From positions 21,797,172 to 21,861,171 of the forward strand of contig JAULJL010000004.1 of the NCBI GenBank assembly GCA_030761205.1: DNA of 64,000 nucleotides, given 5' to 3'. This DNA is from Fremontodendron californicum. Its lineage: Eukaryota; Streptophyta; Magnoliopsida; Malvales; Malvaceae. The stretch's first letter is position 1, and the number at the start of each line of letters is the position of its first letter. The position numbers and the translations under genes are program-made. The notes below the pieces were generated by a model, which was not told the DNA's origin, did no database searches, and saw only the letters and a program-made list of their open reading frames with translations. Shown piece by piece: positions 45,301 through 55,534 of the stretch.

Positions 45301-48300
45301 TATTCGAAATATATCACGGAATAGATATCTTTTGCCTCTTTTTGGTGTACCTATTGATGCTCTTTCAATAATTATTTGACATGTATTCATAAAAGAGTTA
45401 ATTTTAATTTTAACCAATTAAATGTATTGAAAACATGACATAATTATAATGAAAGAACACAAAAAAGACAAAAAATAAAAGTAGAAGATATATGTTCAGC
45501 TCATATAATATAAGATCTATACCTACTACATTAAAAAAAATCTCCTCAAAGCTTGACACATGTCAAGTTTTCTTTTTTTACATGTGACAAGGCTTTTTTT
45601 TTTTAGTTTTAAATTTTTTAAATTTTAGTATTTTTTTATTTATATTAATTTATTAATTATCTTTATTTTATTTTCAAATGATGTATTTAAAAAGATCGGT
45701 CCTCACGTTGACTCACGGATCGATTTAGGATCCGTACCCGACTCACTCGCAAAAAAATTTAAAAAAATTTAAAAAAATTTAAAAAAATTTAGCAAAAAAA
45801 AATTTGCTGCTAACCTATTTGAGAAAGTCGACCCAACAGAGAATAAAATACAAACCACAATTTTATTTTGTTATTTTTCATTTATTATTTTTTACCTCCT
45901 ATAAATAAATATATACAATAAGATCTAAATATGTTTAAAAAATGCATATAAATAATAATTGAAAATGCATTTGTATTACGTAATTTATAAATAAATAATT
46001 TTTATAATTAAAAAAATATTATTATATTAATATTATTAAAATTTATAAATAATTAAATAAATAATTATCATTTAATAAACTTTAATTTAAAATTAATTTT
46101 TATTAATATTTTTTATTTATTCTTTTTTACCTCCTATATATAAAAATATGCACTATATAATAACATCTAAATATATTTAAAAATACATATAAATAACAAT
46201 TGAAAATGAATTTGTATTACGTAATTCATAGATAAATAATTATAATAATTTAATTTCATAATTAAGAAAACAATTTTATTAATATTAATATTATTAAAAT
46301 TTTAAAATAAAAAAGTATTATTTAATAAAATTTATTTTAAAAATTTATTATAAATTAATTAAAAAAATACAAAAAAAAATTAAAAAACCCCAATGAAAAG
46401 GGGGGCTTAATTCTAGTTATAATTATAATTCACTAAATTTACCATACAAGTGAAGATGGACCAAGTTATAAATTTTAGGGGGCCAAAATAACATTTTCCC
46501 CTTTCTTTAGGTGTGAAATATCAGGGGTAAATTGGAATTTTAGGAAGGTAAGAGGGGGCCGGGCCAGTCCCCACTAACCTGGCCTTTGTAACCATAATCA
46601 AATATAGTTTATAACCTTGACTTCCTTTTAAGAAAAATTTGAAATCTCAAAATTGTAACAAGAATAAAAATATGAATCTTGTTAATTGAATTAACTTATA
46701 GTTAGTAAATCAATTTTTTTTTTTTTCATTTTGGCTGAAAAAGAAAAAAAATAAAATAAAAAAATGGCATCCAGGCCACCATGGTACCACTATTTATTTC
46801 AGCCCAGTTATGAGATAGAATCCGTACGGTTGGCTCTGCATGGTGGATGGTGCTTCTGCTTCACTTTTATCAGAACCTACGTACGATTAATGCTGAGTTT
46901 TCACGTCAAGATGTCATGCATCTTTCAATGTCCAAAATCGTACTCTTCTATCTCTTTCCCTTTTATTTAACTTTCATCAAATTTAAGAAAAATATATTAA
47001 TTTTAGTGTATTTTATATTAAAATTTTATTCATGTAAAAAAATTAAAAAAACATGAAAAATAAATTTAAAATATGAAAATATATATTATGAGTTTTAAAT
47101 GTTTATGAAAGAAACATACACACAGTTTTGATTTTTTTTTTTTGAAATATTTTAAAAAATAGAGATAATAAAAAACCGAAAAAATACTATTGTAGTTTTT
47201 TTTTGTGTGTGTGTGTGTGAGGTAAGAGGTAAGATATTATAGAGATAAAGCACATTAACCTTTTATAAGTGAAAGAATAAAATAGATAGAGCAAAGTTAA
47301 GAAAATCAAATTGAAGATTAAATCATCGAGACTTTTGATAAGTAATCCAATCAATTCGATCGATTCAATTGATTAGTTTAATTAAACAATTTTAAATATT
47401 AAATAAATAATAATTAATTAATAAAAATATATATTTGACATAATGATATGATTTTTAATATAAAACTAAAAAAATTAAAGATTCATATGTTATCATTTAT
47501 ATATATAAAAAAAAAATTATTGAAAAAAAAATTAATCTTTTATTATTTTTTTACGAATTAAACCAATTTTTATCAATTTTATACACTATACCAAACCGAC
47601 AGACCTTTAGTTCTCACCAATTTGATTAGCCGCTCCAGTCTAATTTTTTCATTCATGAGGTGGACAAAAGCAAGTGAAATGAAGATAGTTATAACATTTG
47701 GTAAAATTTTGGCTTGTTGATTCCGGAACAAAGAAATTAGGGTTTATTTGAAAAACATACTGTCAATAGTATAATTATTGTTTAAAAATCTAACAATATA
47801 AAATAATTCAAAAAAAGGAAATAGAAAGATAAAATTGTTAACAAGAAGTTATAAAGACAAAAATACCCATTTTCATTTTCATTTCTTCTTCTTCTAAGAA
47901 GACCTCTGAAAATTGTAATCTTTTTTTTGTTCAAAATGGAAGCTTTTCTTCATTCTTTGGATCCAACATTCAATTATGGGTTCTTTTCTTTCTTTTTTTA
48001 CTTTTTTTTTTTTTTGAGAAAAGATCAACAAGTTAGAAGAAAACAAAGAGGAAGAGGATTAAGTTTATTTTATTGAAAATAATTTTGTCTTTATAATTTT
48101 TTTTAGACAAATTCTTAACATCATTTCTCTTTTTAAATTATTTTTGTTCATTAAATCATTATACAATTATTCTTAATAGAGGGCATGTTTTTCAAGTTAA
48201 CCCAAGAAATTAAGCATATTCTTTGGGAAACTCACCAAAGTTCGTTCTAAAATAGAAGAAGACATAACGAAAAATAAACTTATTTTCTCTAGGTACTAAA

Positions 48301-50821
48301 AAAGGGAAGTTATTATTATTTCCTAGAAAGAAAAAAAAAAAAAAAGCTCCCTCCCATTTTTCTCGAAAATTTTCATGTAATTAAGGACCACAAATGTCAT
48401 TATTCACTCACGGAATATAATGTTTTGGCTTTGCCAGAGGCATGCACATGCAGTGTCTAATCAGGGACCATTTAACCAGGTTATGGTCCATTTTTTTCAT
48501 ATTTTTTGTCCAGACCCGGCTTTAGGTCGGGTCAAACCGGTTCGGTAGGTCCGAATTTATTATTTATCGGATTAAAAAAATATTTTTTATATATTTTTAT
48601 AATTAAAAATAAATAAAATAATATTATTATAATAATAAAACACTGTTTCGGACCGAATCGGACCGATCTGAAACAAAAATAACCTGTCCAGACCCGACTT
48701 AATACGGGCCGGGCCTACTGGGCCGGGCGGGCTGCCCGGCCCATGAGCAGGTCTAACCACAACTAATTTAGTTACCAAATCAAATAATATTTTCCTAAGC
48801 TCAATGTTACAAACCATTTTTTGGAAGATCATAAGTATTTAATTTTTGTTCTAAATAAAATCAACCAAATAACTATGTATTTTTATAAGAAAAATATATA
48901 CTCCAAACATCATAATAGACTTGTTTATGGATTGAGCCGTGATCTGAATTTTTTTTCTTTGTCCAAACTCATTTCTGATCGGATCCGGGCCGATCCGTAA
49001 GTTCGTTTTGCTATTCATAAATTATTAAAAAAAATTATATTAATATTTCTATATATATATCATAATTAAATTTAAATAAAAAATACGTTTTATTTTATTA
49101 ATAGTAATTCAGGCCAGATCGGATCAGACCGAAATACAAAAATTCTTACCCAATCTGGATGAACTATCCTACACTTAAGCAGATCTACATCATAAAAGAA
49201 TATTTAGTTTAAAATTAGTCTAATAAATAATAGGAGTTACATTTCTTTTAAAAGGTTATAAAATGGTGACAAAAAATCAAACATAAATAAGAGAAGCTTG
49301 ATTTTGATGTGCAAAATATTTAAATTCTATTTTCTTTTATCGACATAAAAGAAAAATACCTGATGCGCTATCCAGAAAGAAAAAAAAAAAAAAAAGAGTT
49401 GATGTAATAATTAGTGTGAGCATATATTTTTGATTGATGGAAAAGATAAATTCATAATTTAAGAAACTAAAAATTAAGTATAATAATATTAAATTATTAT
49501 TGTATCTGAAACTAGAAGTGATTTCTTTTTAAAACAAATATAACTAAACTAAAATTGTACTAGTAACTTATAAATTTGTAGTAACGATTACAAAAAAATT
49601 TCAATGGGGTGCCAAATTAGAAAACTTTTTTATGATGTTTGGAGTATACATAAATATTTAAAAAGAAAGTAATTTTTATGATGTTTGGAGTATATATTTT
49701 GAAAAATAAAGTATTCTTTTAACAAAAAAAAATATATATATAGTATTAATTTATAAAATACTTAAAATAATAAAGAGAATGGATTAGATTTAGAGGGTGG
49801 AAAAATCTAACCTTATCAGTGAAAAATATTCTCTTTTGAGGATTGTCAAACTTTGAGTGAACCCATGAATTACACTTGACACTGATAGGACCATGATTGT
49901 TGAAACCATCAAGCACAATGTCCTCCAAAAACATCTCTTTGTGATGTTCATTCTCAACGAGGACCGCACCAATTTCCCCAAAATCTGGCTCAACTTTAAA
50001 TTCAGCCTCATACGTCACATCGTCACCCTGTTGTTTCACTCGATGGGCATAATCTTTGATCGTTTTCTTCTCTTGCCCGGTTTCTGCAAATTAAACATTG
50101 AAAACAAAAATAATGGACTTAATTATAAATAAACAAATTTTTTAATCCAAAAATTATATTCAATTTTCGTAAAATTACATGAGGATAAAGGATGTTTTTG
50201 TTATATTTTATTTTTTTAATTTAATATAAAATGTTAAAGCTAAGGTAAATAAATCCCTTCTTCAAATTAACAACGCTCCATTCATCCAGTTCTGGTAACT
50301 TGGTAAAAAGTACGTGGGAGTATCTATGTCCAAAGATCATGTTATATATTCGGTCTAACAAGTTCAACTCGTATTTGGTTAGATCTGAATATAAGTTTTT
50401 ATAATTCGAGTCGATCCGATTCGATTCAAATTATTGTTTATGAATAAAAAAAAATATTTTTAATTTTTTGTGAATTTTGAATTGATCCAATTCAAGCCTG
50501 AATAAAAAATAAAAAATAAAAAAATTGAACCTTGGTCCAACTTAACCCATTTTCATCTTTTCTTGTTAGTTCAAGATTTACTCTTTATTAATTATTTATA
50601 GATTGAGATTTGAGTGAAATCTTGTGAACCTTGCAACCCATCCCTAACTGCATACTTCCACTTTCAATGTCCTTCCAATATAATGATATATCTCAACTAC
50701 AAACACACAGGATTAACCATAACTTTTTTTCTTTTACTTTTAACAAAAAAAAAGAATTCAAAGTTGTGTTTTTTTTTTAATTTATTTGAAAAAGTAGAAT
50801 TTTCAATCCATACCCTTAGAG

Positions 50822-50867
<46 letters not shown>

Positions 50868-51824
50868 TTTAACCAAATTTGGGGGTATGATTTGAAATAG
50901 TTAATCGTGCAAAAAAGTGGATTTTTTTAAATAAAAACATCCATAGACCATATTGGGTGTGTAATTTTTCGAAAAAGCTTCTTTTTTTTTTTCTGATTTT
51001 TTAAGTCAGTGATAAGATTTGTCTAAAATAAAAAAAGAGAAAGAGTCTAAAACTAGTACTTATTAATCTCCTTTAGAGAATATGGTTACAGCAGCTAAAA
51101 AAGGAACAGTATATAAGCTTAGCTGCCTGAATTTTTTACAGTATCATCTTAGTTTGAGAATAAAAAAAAAATTATATGTGTTAAAAATTTGAATTTTAAA
51201 TTTACTAGATATATTTTTTAAGAATAACTTTATAAATCAACAACGATTTACTTTTTCTCCTTCATACGAACTTCAAAAACATAAATGGAATTTTGTTTAG
51301 GAAAATGAGTTGCAAAAGGGTTTTTGAGAGGGAAATCCAGTTCCAAAGATCTTTGAAGTTGCCTTTGAATAAAAAAAGAAGAAGACACAAAACAAATAGC
51401 AACTAAACTTTTTCTACTTTCCTTGGAAAACCCTGAAAACTTAGTTTCATCACTTACTTGGATCAAGCTCGGCACTAACAAGCTCCAAGAGAATTGATTT
51501 ACCAAGCAAGTCTTGGATATCATCTAGCCCTCTTTCTAATCCTAAGTTGGTTAGGAAACCACTCACAGTTTGTTTAACAGTGACTAAAGCTTTCACAGTG
51601 GAAGCAGTATCAATATCATCACTGACACTACTGGCTACTGCTGCTTTGATTTTGCTTGGAACAAACCCTGCTTTAAAGGGTTTGCCTGTTTTCCTGAACG
51701 AAGAAGAAGGCCTGGAGTATTTCACAGGAAGAAAAGCACAGCCAGTCCCATGGAAAAATGGCTTATGCAATGGCAATAATAGGGGTTTTGTGGTGTTAGG
51801 ATGATAAGCATGTGGCTTCAACAT
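38793..51824 (-). CDS. LOX2: 13-lipoxygenase, chloroplastic (LOX2 type), 9 exons, 908 aa
   Basis: Iron dioxygenase predicted to add O2 to linoleic/linolenic acid at C13 in plastids, feeding jasmonate and leaf-volatile synthesis. Coding exons (minus): 51824-51458, 50083-49812, 45231-44991, 42718-42398, 42114-42029, 40619-40509, 40408-40107, 39932-39666, 39552-38793. Lengths sum to 2727 nt with consistent phases, no internal stop and GT-AG introns throughout. Residues 1 to about 65 are Ser/Lys/Pro-rich like a transit peptide; the PLAT domain is about 80-215; the catalytic domain follows. Iron ligands His561, His566, His758, Asn762 and C-terminal Ile908 are all present. Ser623-Phe624 at the substrate-pocket position and Ala616 fit a 13S-type enzyme. 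Product specificity is inferred from family knowledge. Which LOX2 paralogue it is cannot be told here. Confidence 0.97.
39666..39932 (-). CDS. LOX2: LOX exon 8: substrate-pocket region
   Basis: Encodes [59 protein letters not shown] and ends ALPADLISR. Ala616 in SADGII is probably the position linked to S-stereochemistry, and Ser-Phe at 623-624 is the pair usual in plant 13-LOX. Acceptor ATTGCAG|, donor CAG|GTCCTA. Confidence 0.96.
40107..40408 (-). CDS. LOX2: LOX exon 7: first two iron ligands
   Basis: Encodes [20 protein letters not shown] through [20 protein letters not shown] to YHQLVSHW. The two His residues of HQLVSH are residues 561 and 566, which bind the catalytic iron. Acceptor TGTGCAG|, donor CTG|GTATTA, splitting the Trp567 codon. 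Confidence 0.97.
40509..40619 (-). CDS. LOX2: LOX exon 6
   Basis: 37 codons: [20 protein letters not shown] and [14 protein letters not shown]. Acceptor CCTACAG|, donor GAG|GTACCA. Confidence 0.95.
41220..41650. repeat. inverted-repeat (foldback) element in LOX intron 5
   Basis: Left arm about 41220-41430 and right arm about 41455-41650 are imperfect reverse complements; for example GTTGACTTTTGTTTCAAT pairs with ACTAATGAAAGTCAACTTTT, and GAAGCTGACGTGACTCA pairs with GTCACATCAGCTTCC. The loop is short and the TSD is not clear. Probably a MITE or foldback remnant. Confidence 0.6.
42029..42114 (-). CDS. LOX2: LOX exon 5
   Basis: Acceptor TTGAAG|, donor ACG|GTATGA. It encodes [19 protein letters not shown] and [10 protein letters not shown], a highly conserved stretch. 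It is too short to stand out as an open frame but keeps the reading frame exactly. Confidence 0.94.
42357..42392. repeat. GA microsatellite next to LOX exon 4 donor
   Basis: (AG)18 ending 5 bp from the exon 4 donor. On the transcript it is a CT run starting within the first bases of intron 4. Confidence 0.95.
42398..42718 (-). CDS. LOX2: LOX exon 4
   Basis: Acceptor GATTGCAG|. It encodes [17 protein letters not shown] through [17 protein letters not shown] and [16 protein letters not shown] to [10 protein letters not shown]. The donor ATA|GTCAGC is weak and is followed at once by a long CT run (GA on the plus strand). The junction gives MDRDKFFWF, the expected family sequence. Confidence 0.93.
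42790..44880. repeat. tandem ~450-bp ACACGACACGAA cassettes in LOX intron 3
   Basis: At least three cassettes restart with CTCTAAATTTAATCACAATG near 43589, 44031 and 44484. Each has AACACAACACGAAAAATAAC and ATTAACGTGTAAAAATTTAT, then a C/T-rich tract (TTTCTCTTTCCTTCCTACCA) and GGCC...ACGTGGCC. Earlier copies (42790-43590) are more diverged. A TA microsatellite lies at 43472-43491. The same cassette is found at 35370-36300. Confidence 0.8.
44991..45231 (-). CDS. LOX2: LOX exon 3: linker into catalytic domain
   Basis: Acceptor ATTCAG|, donor CAG|GTATAA. It encodes [36 protein letters not shown] and [12 protein letters not shown], all typical plant lipoxygenase blocks. Confidence 0.96.
45516..46416 (+). 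mobile_element. non-autonomous Helitron (0.9 kb) in LOX intron 2
   Basis: The 5' end TCTATACCTACTACATT follows an A. The 3' end is CTAG followed by T (A|T insertion), with a short hairpin CCCCAATGAAAAGGGG about 12-14 nt upstream of the CTAG. There are no terminal inverted repeats or TSD. These are the standard Helitron marks. The interior carries two diverged copies of a roughly 240-bp AT-rich unit (about 45890-46130 and 46130-46370) and no Rep/helicase gene. Two palindromic ACATGTCA / ACATGTGACA motifs lie near the 5' end. Confidence 0.8.
46417..48470. other. LOX intron 2, unassigned part
   Basis: Mostly AT-rich with T-runs and GT repeats (47205-47218). A more complex stretch at 46760-46950 stands out by base composition but gives no recognisable protein. 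A G-rich patch GAGGGGGCCGGGCC lies near 46550. Confidence 0.5.
48474..48757. mobile_element. hAT-like MITE copy, right end clear
   Basis: The right terminus reads CCCGGCCCATGAGCAGGTCTA, the reverse of TAGACCTGCTCATGGGCC, as in the MITE at 37487. Inside are CCGGTTCGG and GGACCGAATCGGACCGATC motifs around an AT-rich core. The left end and TSD are unclear. Confidence 0.55.
48916..49187. mobile_element. hAT-like MITE (272 bp) in LOX intron 2
   Basis: TIRs TAGACTTGTTTATGG and TAGATCTGCTTAAGTG (reverse) with a perfect 8-bp TSD CATCATAA at 48908-48915 and 49188-49195. It belongs to the same TAGACCTG family as the neighbours. Confidence 0.85.
49812..50083 (-). CDS. LOX2: LOX exon 2: PLAT domain
   Basis: Acceptor TTTGCAG| and donor AAG|GTTAGA. 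It encodes [15 protein letters not shown] through [20 protein letters not shown] to KRIFFTDK, the rest of the beta-barrel thought to aid membrane or substrate binding. Confidence 0.96.
50824..50865. repeat. TA microsatellite in LOX intron 1
   Basis: About 21 uninterrupted AT units. Confidence 0.95.
51458..51824 (-). CDS. LOX2: LOX exon 1: start, transit peptide, PLAT start
   Basis: ATG at 51824 opens [16 protein letters not shown]. The 122 codons cover the plastid-targeting region and the first PLAT strands ([27 protein letters not shown]). The donor is CCAA|GTAAGT, near consensus. A TATA box lies 77 bp upstream. Confidence 0.95.
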
Positions 51825-51900
51825 TCTTTCTTTTGGCTTAATCCTTAACTTGAGAGTAGATGTCTGTAAAGTTGTGGTCGGAGAAGGATGTCTAACTCTG

Positions 51901-51910
51901 ATATTTTATA
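51901..51910 (-). promoter_or_regulatory. LOX2: LOX TATA box
   Basis: TATAAAATAT on the minus strand, 77 bp upstream of the ATG. This predicts a transcription start near 51870-51880 and a 5' UTR of about 50 nt. The MITE starts 49 bp further upstream. Confidence 0.65.
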
Positions 51911-51958
51911 GATGGAGAGAGAGGAGGGGCGATGATTTTCTTTTAAGGGGATTATGAT

Positions 51959-52485
51959 TAGACCTATCCAAGTATCGGGTTACTCGTTCAAATTCAAATG
52001 TCCATTTATATTTGGGAGGACTTGAAAAAAAAAATTAGACCCGAAAAATGGGCTTAGGCAAAAAAAAAATGAAACCCGTTTAAAAAATGAGCCGGACCTT
52101 AACTCCAATATTCAAGGCACAAGCTCGGCTCGACCCGTTTTCTAATTAAATAATATATTATTTTTATTTTTATATATATTATGTAATTTATATCATATAA
52201 AATTAAATATATATAATATTATAGTGTAAATATTAAAAAATATGTTAAATTGTCCATATTTAAGAACTTAATAAAAGAAAAAATATATAAAATTATTAAA
52301 GATTAAATAAAAAATAAAAAATAATATGGACGGGCCTAAACGGGTTCAGGTTATCCATTTACAAATATGGACAGGTTGGGCAAAATTTGAGGCCTATATT
52401 TCGGGCCGGGTCGGACTTGAACAAACATATATTGATACCATATATAAGTCTAGTCCGAATCCAGCCTGATCCATGAACACTTCTA
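51959..52485. mobile_element. hAT-like MITE (527 bp) in the LOX proximal promoter
   Basis: Termini TAGACCTATCCAAGTATCGGG and TAGAAGTGTTCATGGATCAGG (reverse). The flanks ATTATGAT (51951-51958) and ACCGTGAC (52486-52493) agree at four positions and differ only by transitions at the others, so they may be a decayed 8-bp duplication. The interior has CGGGCC-type motifs and an AT-rich core. Confidence 0.65.
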
Positions 52486-52699
52486 ACCGTGACCAATTTT
52501 ATTTGCTTCCTTGTAAATCACAACACGTGAAAAATGAACAAAAAAATTAGGTATGATGAGATGAAAATTCAACTGTTAAAAAAATTAGAGTTATATTTGT
52601 TACGTGTGATTTATCACTTAAATAAATTTATCATTTTTAAAAAGAATACAAAATTTGACTAAAACTCTTTAAAAAGAACAATTTTGATTTACGTCTTCA

Positions 52700-52975
52700 A
52701 AATTAGGTTCGAGATAGAGTGTGGTTACATATAAGGAAGGGTTAGCATCCCCACAACGTTCATCCAGAGGACGATACCTGATTGGTCTTATGTTGCCCTA
52801 CAACGGTCTTCAATAAATGATCATTTTTATTAAATTTTATTATTGATTACATTTGAAAAAATTTCTCAAGTTTCTTTCCATCATTTCGGAGAAAATTTTC
52901 AAGAATTTTCTCACCTCAAGAGTATTCAAGAGATTTTTTTTTTCCTAAAAAGGCTCCATTATCAGATTATTTACG
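52700..52975 (-). mobile_element. Ogre-family LTR fragment
   Basis: Matches the LTR at 55754-58059 over its conserved block: GGTTACATATAAGGAAGGGT, AGCATCCCCACAACG, GATACCT, then CTCACCTCAAGAGTATTCAA and AGGCTCCATTATCAGATT. It is truncated on both sides. Confidence 0.7.
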
Positions 52976-53049
52976 CTTATTTAATTATTGAAATATTAGT
53001 GTGTAGCTTTGAATTGATCATAATTTTTAAAATTAATTAGCTTGATAAA

Positions 53050-53225
53050 TCATCAGTGTTATTAAAATCGGACCGGATCGGTCGGTCGGACCAATTGAAC
53101 AGGGAATCGGTGGCTTGTCCAGTCCGGTGCATGTCATAGAATCGGATTTCTCTGAATCGGTTGAACCGGTAAAAACCCGAAAAAATCGGTTTTACATTTA
53201 TTTATTTTTAATAAACTTATTGTAT
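53050..53225. mobile_element. partial CCGGTTC-type MITE
   Basis: GATCGGTCGGTCGGACC, AATCGGTTGAACCGGT and AAAAATCGGTTTTAC form the half-palindromic motifs seen in plant hAT-like MITEs. The termini are not resolved. Confidence 0.4.
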
Positions 53226-53267
53226 GTGATGAGATTTGAACCTTTAACCCCTTGTATCTATATTAAA

Positions 53268-53640
53268 GAGGTCAAATTGTACTATTAGTCTCCTACTATA
53301 GTAAAACTGCGGATTTAGTCTCTCTACTGTAATTCAAAGAATTTTGCTACCTCTACTTATTTTGAATTTATGTCCAATTTTAAAATGTCAAAATTTCACC
53401 ATTAAGTATGCTGACGTGGCATTGACCTTGCTAACATGGCAAGCTTAGTCAGCAAAATTTTTTGGGCAACTGATGACGTGGAATTTTTTTTCCATTTGGC
53501 TTACTAACTTGGATGGTCAAATATAATTAGTCCTTATACTTATATCAAAATACGATTTAGTCTCTCTCTAATGATTTGAAGTTTTTTTGGTACTTGTACT
53601 TTTTGAAATTTAAAATTTCGATCAAATCTTAAGCTTTATT
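53268..53640. repeat. left inverted arm of composite element
   Basis: From about 53405 onward it is the reverse complement of 55535-55775: GCAAGCTTAGTCAGCAAAAT, CAACTGATGACGTGGAA, CTTACTAACTTGGATGGTCA, TTAGTC and TTTCGATCAAATCTT. The outer part (53268-53404) repeats the same TTAGTCTC..ACTATAGTAAAA theme. Confidence 0.75.
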
Positions 53641-53984
53641 TATTTTGCAAAAATCAGCTCTGAAATATAATTTTTGAAAGATAATAATATTTTAAAATAA
53701 TAATAATATAATATAATTAATATTAATATTTAAAATATTATTATTATTAAAATATTATTTTATTAATATAAATATTAAAAGCATATTATTTATTCATAAA
53801 ATATTAAAAATATTTATACTATTAAAAGTTAAGGCAGTAACATTTAGTTGACTTATAAGTTATGCTCAAACAATATCAAGAAACAGAAAAATCAATCAAA
53901 ACTCAAATACTAAAAGAGGCAATAATTTCAAAGAGAAAATTAACAAAAAAACTATAAGGAGATTTTGGAAGTATCAGAAAGCAA

Positions 53985-55250
53985 ACAACCAAACCCTAAG
54001 TTAGAAAAAGCTCTCACCTCCTCATTTCTTTTGTCTCGTGGCACCCAAAAACTGCGCCTCATTTTTTTCCTTTTTTCTTCACTTCCAGCAAATACCATTG
54101 TATGTTCATCTCTCTAAATTTATCAGTCCTTTTTATACCAACAAAACTTAAAACCAACTTTGTTTTAAATCGATAACTATCTTAGTTTTGATTTTTTGGT
54201 TTGCTTTCGCAGGCTCTAAAGAAAGACAAAGCTTCTCCTCCTTCCTCCAAGCCAGCAAAGTCTGGAGATGGCAAGTAAAAAAAAAATGTCATTTTCTTTA
54301 CTATATGTTTCCTTGATTATATTTTAATGGGAGTTGATTTTCTGCTTTTAGAGTTAGATAAGAAGTGAGTTTTTATTTTTTGTTATAATAACAGAAGTGG
54401 AGAAAGGAAAAGTAAAAGGATAAGGTGAACAACATGGTGCAGTTTGACCAGGCTACATATGGCAAGCTTCTCTTTAAAGCTGATCACTAGGGGTATAAAT
54501 GAACAGAGCGTTCGACGAACGGTTCGTGAACAATTCGACTTTTGTTTGTTTATCAAGTTAAATAAACGATTATGAACATGATTTTAAGGTTTGTTTATTA
54601 AACGAACTGAACATGAACAAGGTCTGTTCAGTTCATTTATGTTCACGAACAAGCTCGTTTATGGATCGTTTAAAATCCGTTTAATAGATCGTTTAAAACT
54701 CGTTTATTGTTCGATAATATTATTATTATTATTATTATTTGTATTTTATTTTATTTTATTTACTTATAATACAATCAATATTATTTAATAACTTCAATTT
54801 AATAATAAATTAAATTACATTACATTTGTATTTTATTATTTTATATTTAATAATAATTTAAAATTAACTTATTTTTTATTTGTTTGTTTGTTAAGATTTG
54901 TTTGTTTATTGTTCATGAACATATTTTTAATTGTTCGCTAACATGTTCGATTATATGTTCATGAACATGTTCATTTAATGTTCACGAACAAGTTTATTTA
55001 ATGTTCACGAACAAGTTCATTTAATTTAAATAAACTTGTTCGTGAATATTAAATGAACGAACACGAACACAATCAATTTTAAACGAACAGAGCTTGAACA
55101 CAATTTTAAAAATCCTTAACAAACACTAACCGAACACAAACAAGCTCAAAAATAAATAAACGAACACGAACAAAGGCCTGTTCGTTTAAGCACAATTCAT
55201 TTACTCTTCACACCCTTTATTCTCTTTGATCGTTTGAGGGTACTTTTCAT
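53985..55250 (+). pseudogene. RPS25: ribosomal protein eS25 gene fragment with promoter and introns
   Basis: Exon 2 (54213-54277) reads ALKKDKASPPSSKPAKSGDGK and exon 3 (from 54395) reads KDKVNNMVQFDQATYGKLL after one in-frame stop, matching the N-terminal half of plant small-subunit protein eS25. Upstream are a telo-box AAACCCTAA (53991-53999), frequent in ribosomal protein promoters, and an exon 1 donor GTATGT at 54100 where the ATG has become ATT. A MITE interrupts exon 3 at 54488; TCTCTTTGATCGTTTGAGGG resumes after it (about 55220). Introns are retained, so it arose by DNA copying and not from mRNA. No start codon, a nonsense codon and a missing C-terminus make it inactive. Confidence 0.85.
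54488..55217. mobile_element. hAT-like MITE (0.7 kb) inside the eS25 fragment
   Basis: It starts TAGGGGTATAAATGAAC and ends TTCATTTACTCTTCACACCC(TTTA), an imperfect TIR. The body is built of TTCGTGAACATGTTCG / TTAAATGAACGAACACGAA palindromic motifs. No clear TSD remains; a few bases of the eS25 exon seem to be lost at the right junction. Confidence 0.7.
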
Positions 55251-55534
55251 TTGTAACTCGTCTTATGTTTGATCCGACACAATAAATTATTATATTAATA
55301 AAAATTATTTTATTTAATTTTAATTCAAAAAATATTTAAAATGTTTAAATAAAAAGTCTTTTAATATTTTAATTTTAAATATTTCTATCTTGAATATCAT
55401 TAAACTAAAGATAAATATTTTTATATTTTAATAATAAGTATTAAAAAAATAATATCTTTTATTATTTAAATAATAAATATAATTTAGTATAACAATTTTA
55501 TTATTCTAATAATGAGAATATTTTTAATTACTTT

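Noticed and set aside
46764..46970. Open frame in LOX intron 2 with near-normal composition
   Set aside because: No recognisable similarity, 68 codons, on the opposite strand to LOX; likely a chance frame.
52524..52529. CACGTG (G-box) upstream of LOX
   Set aside because: A single 6-bp match 700 bp upstream of the start and beyond a MITE is too weak to call a regulatory site.
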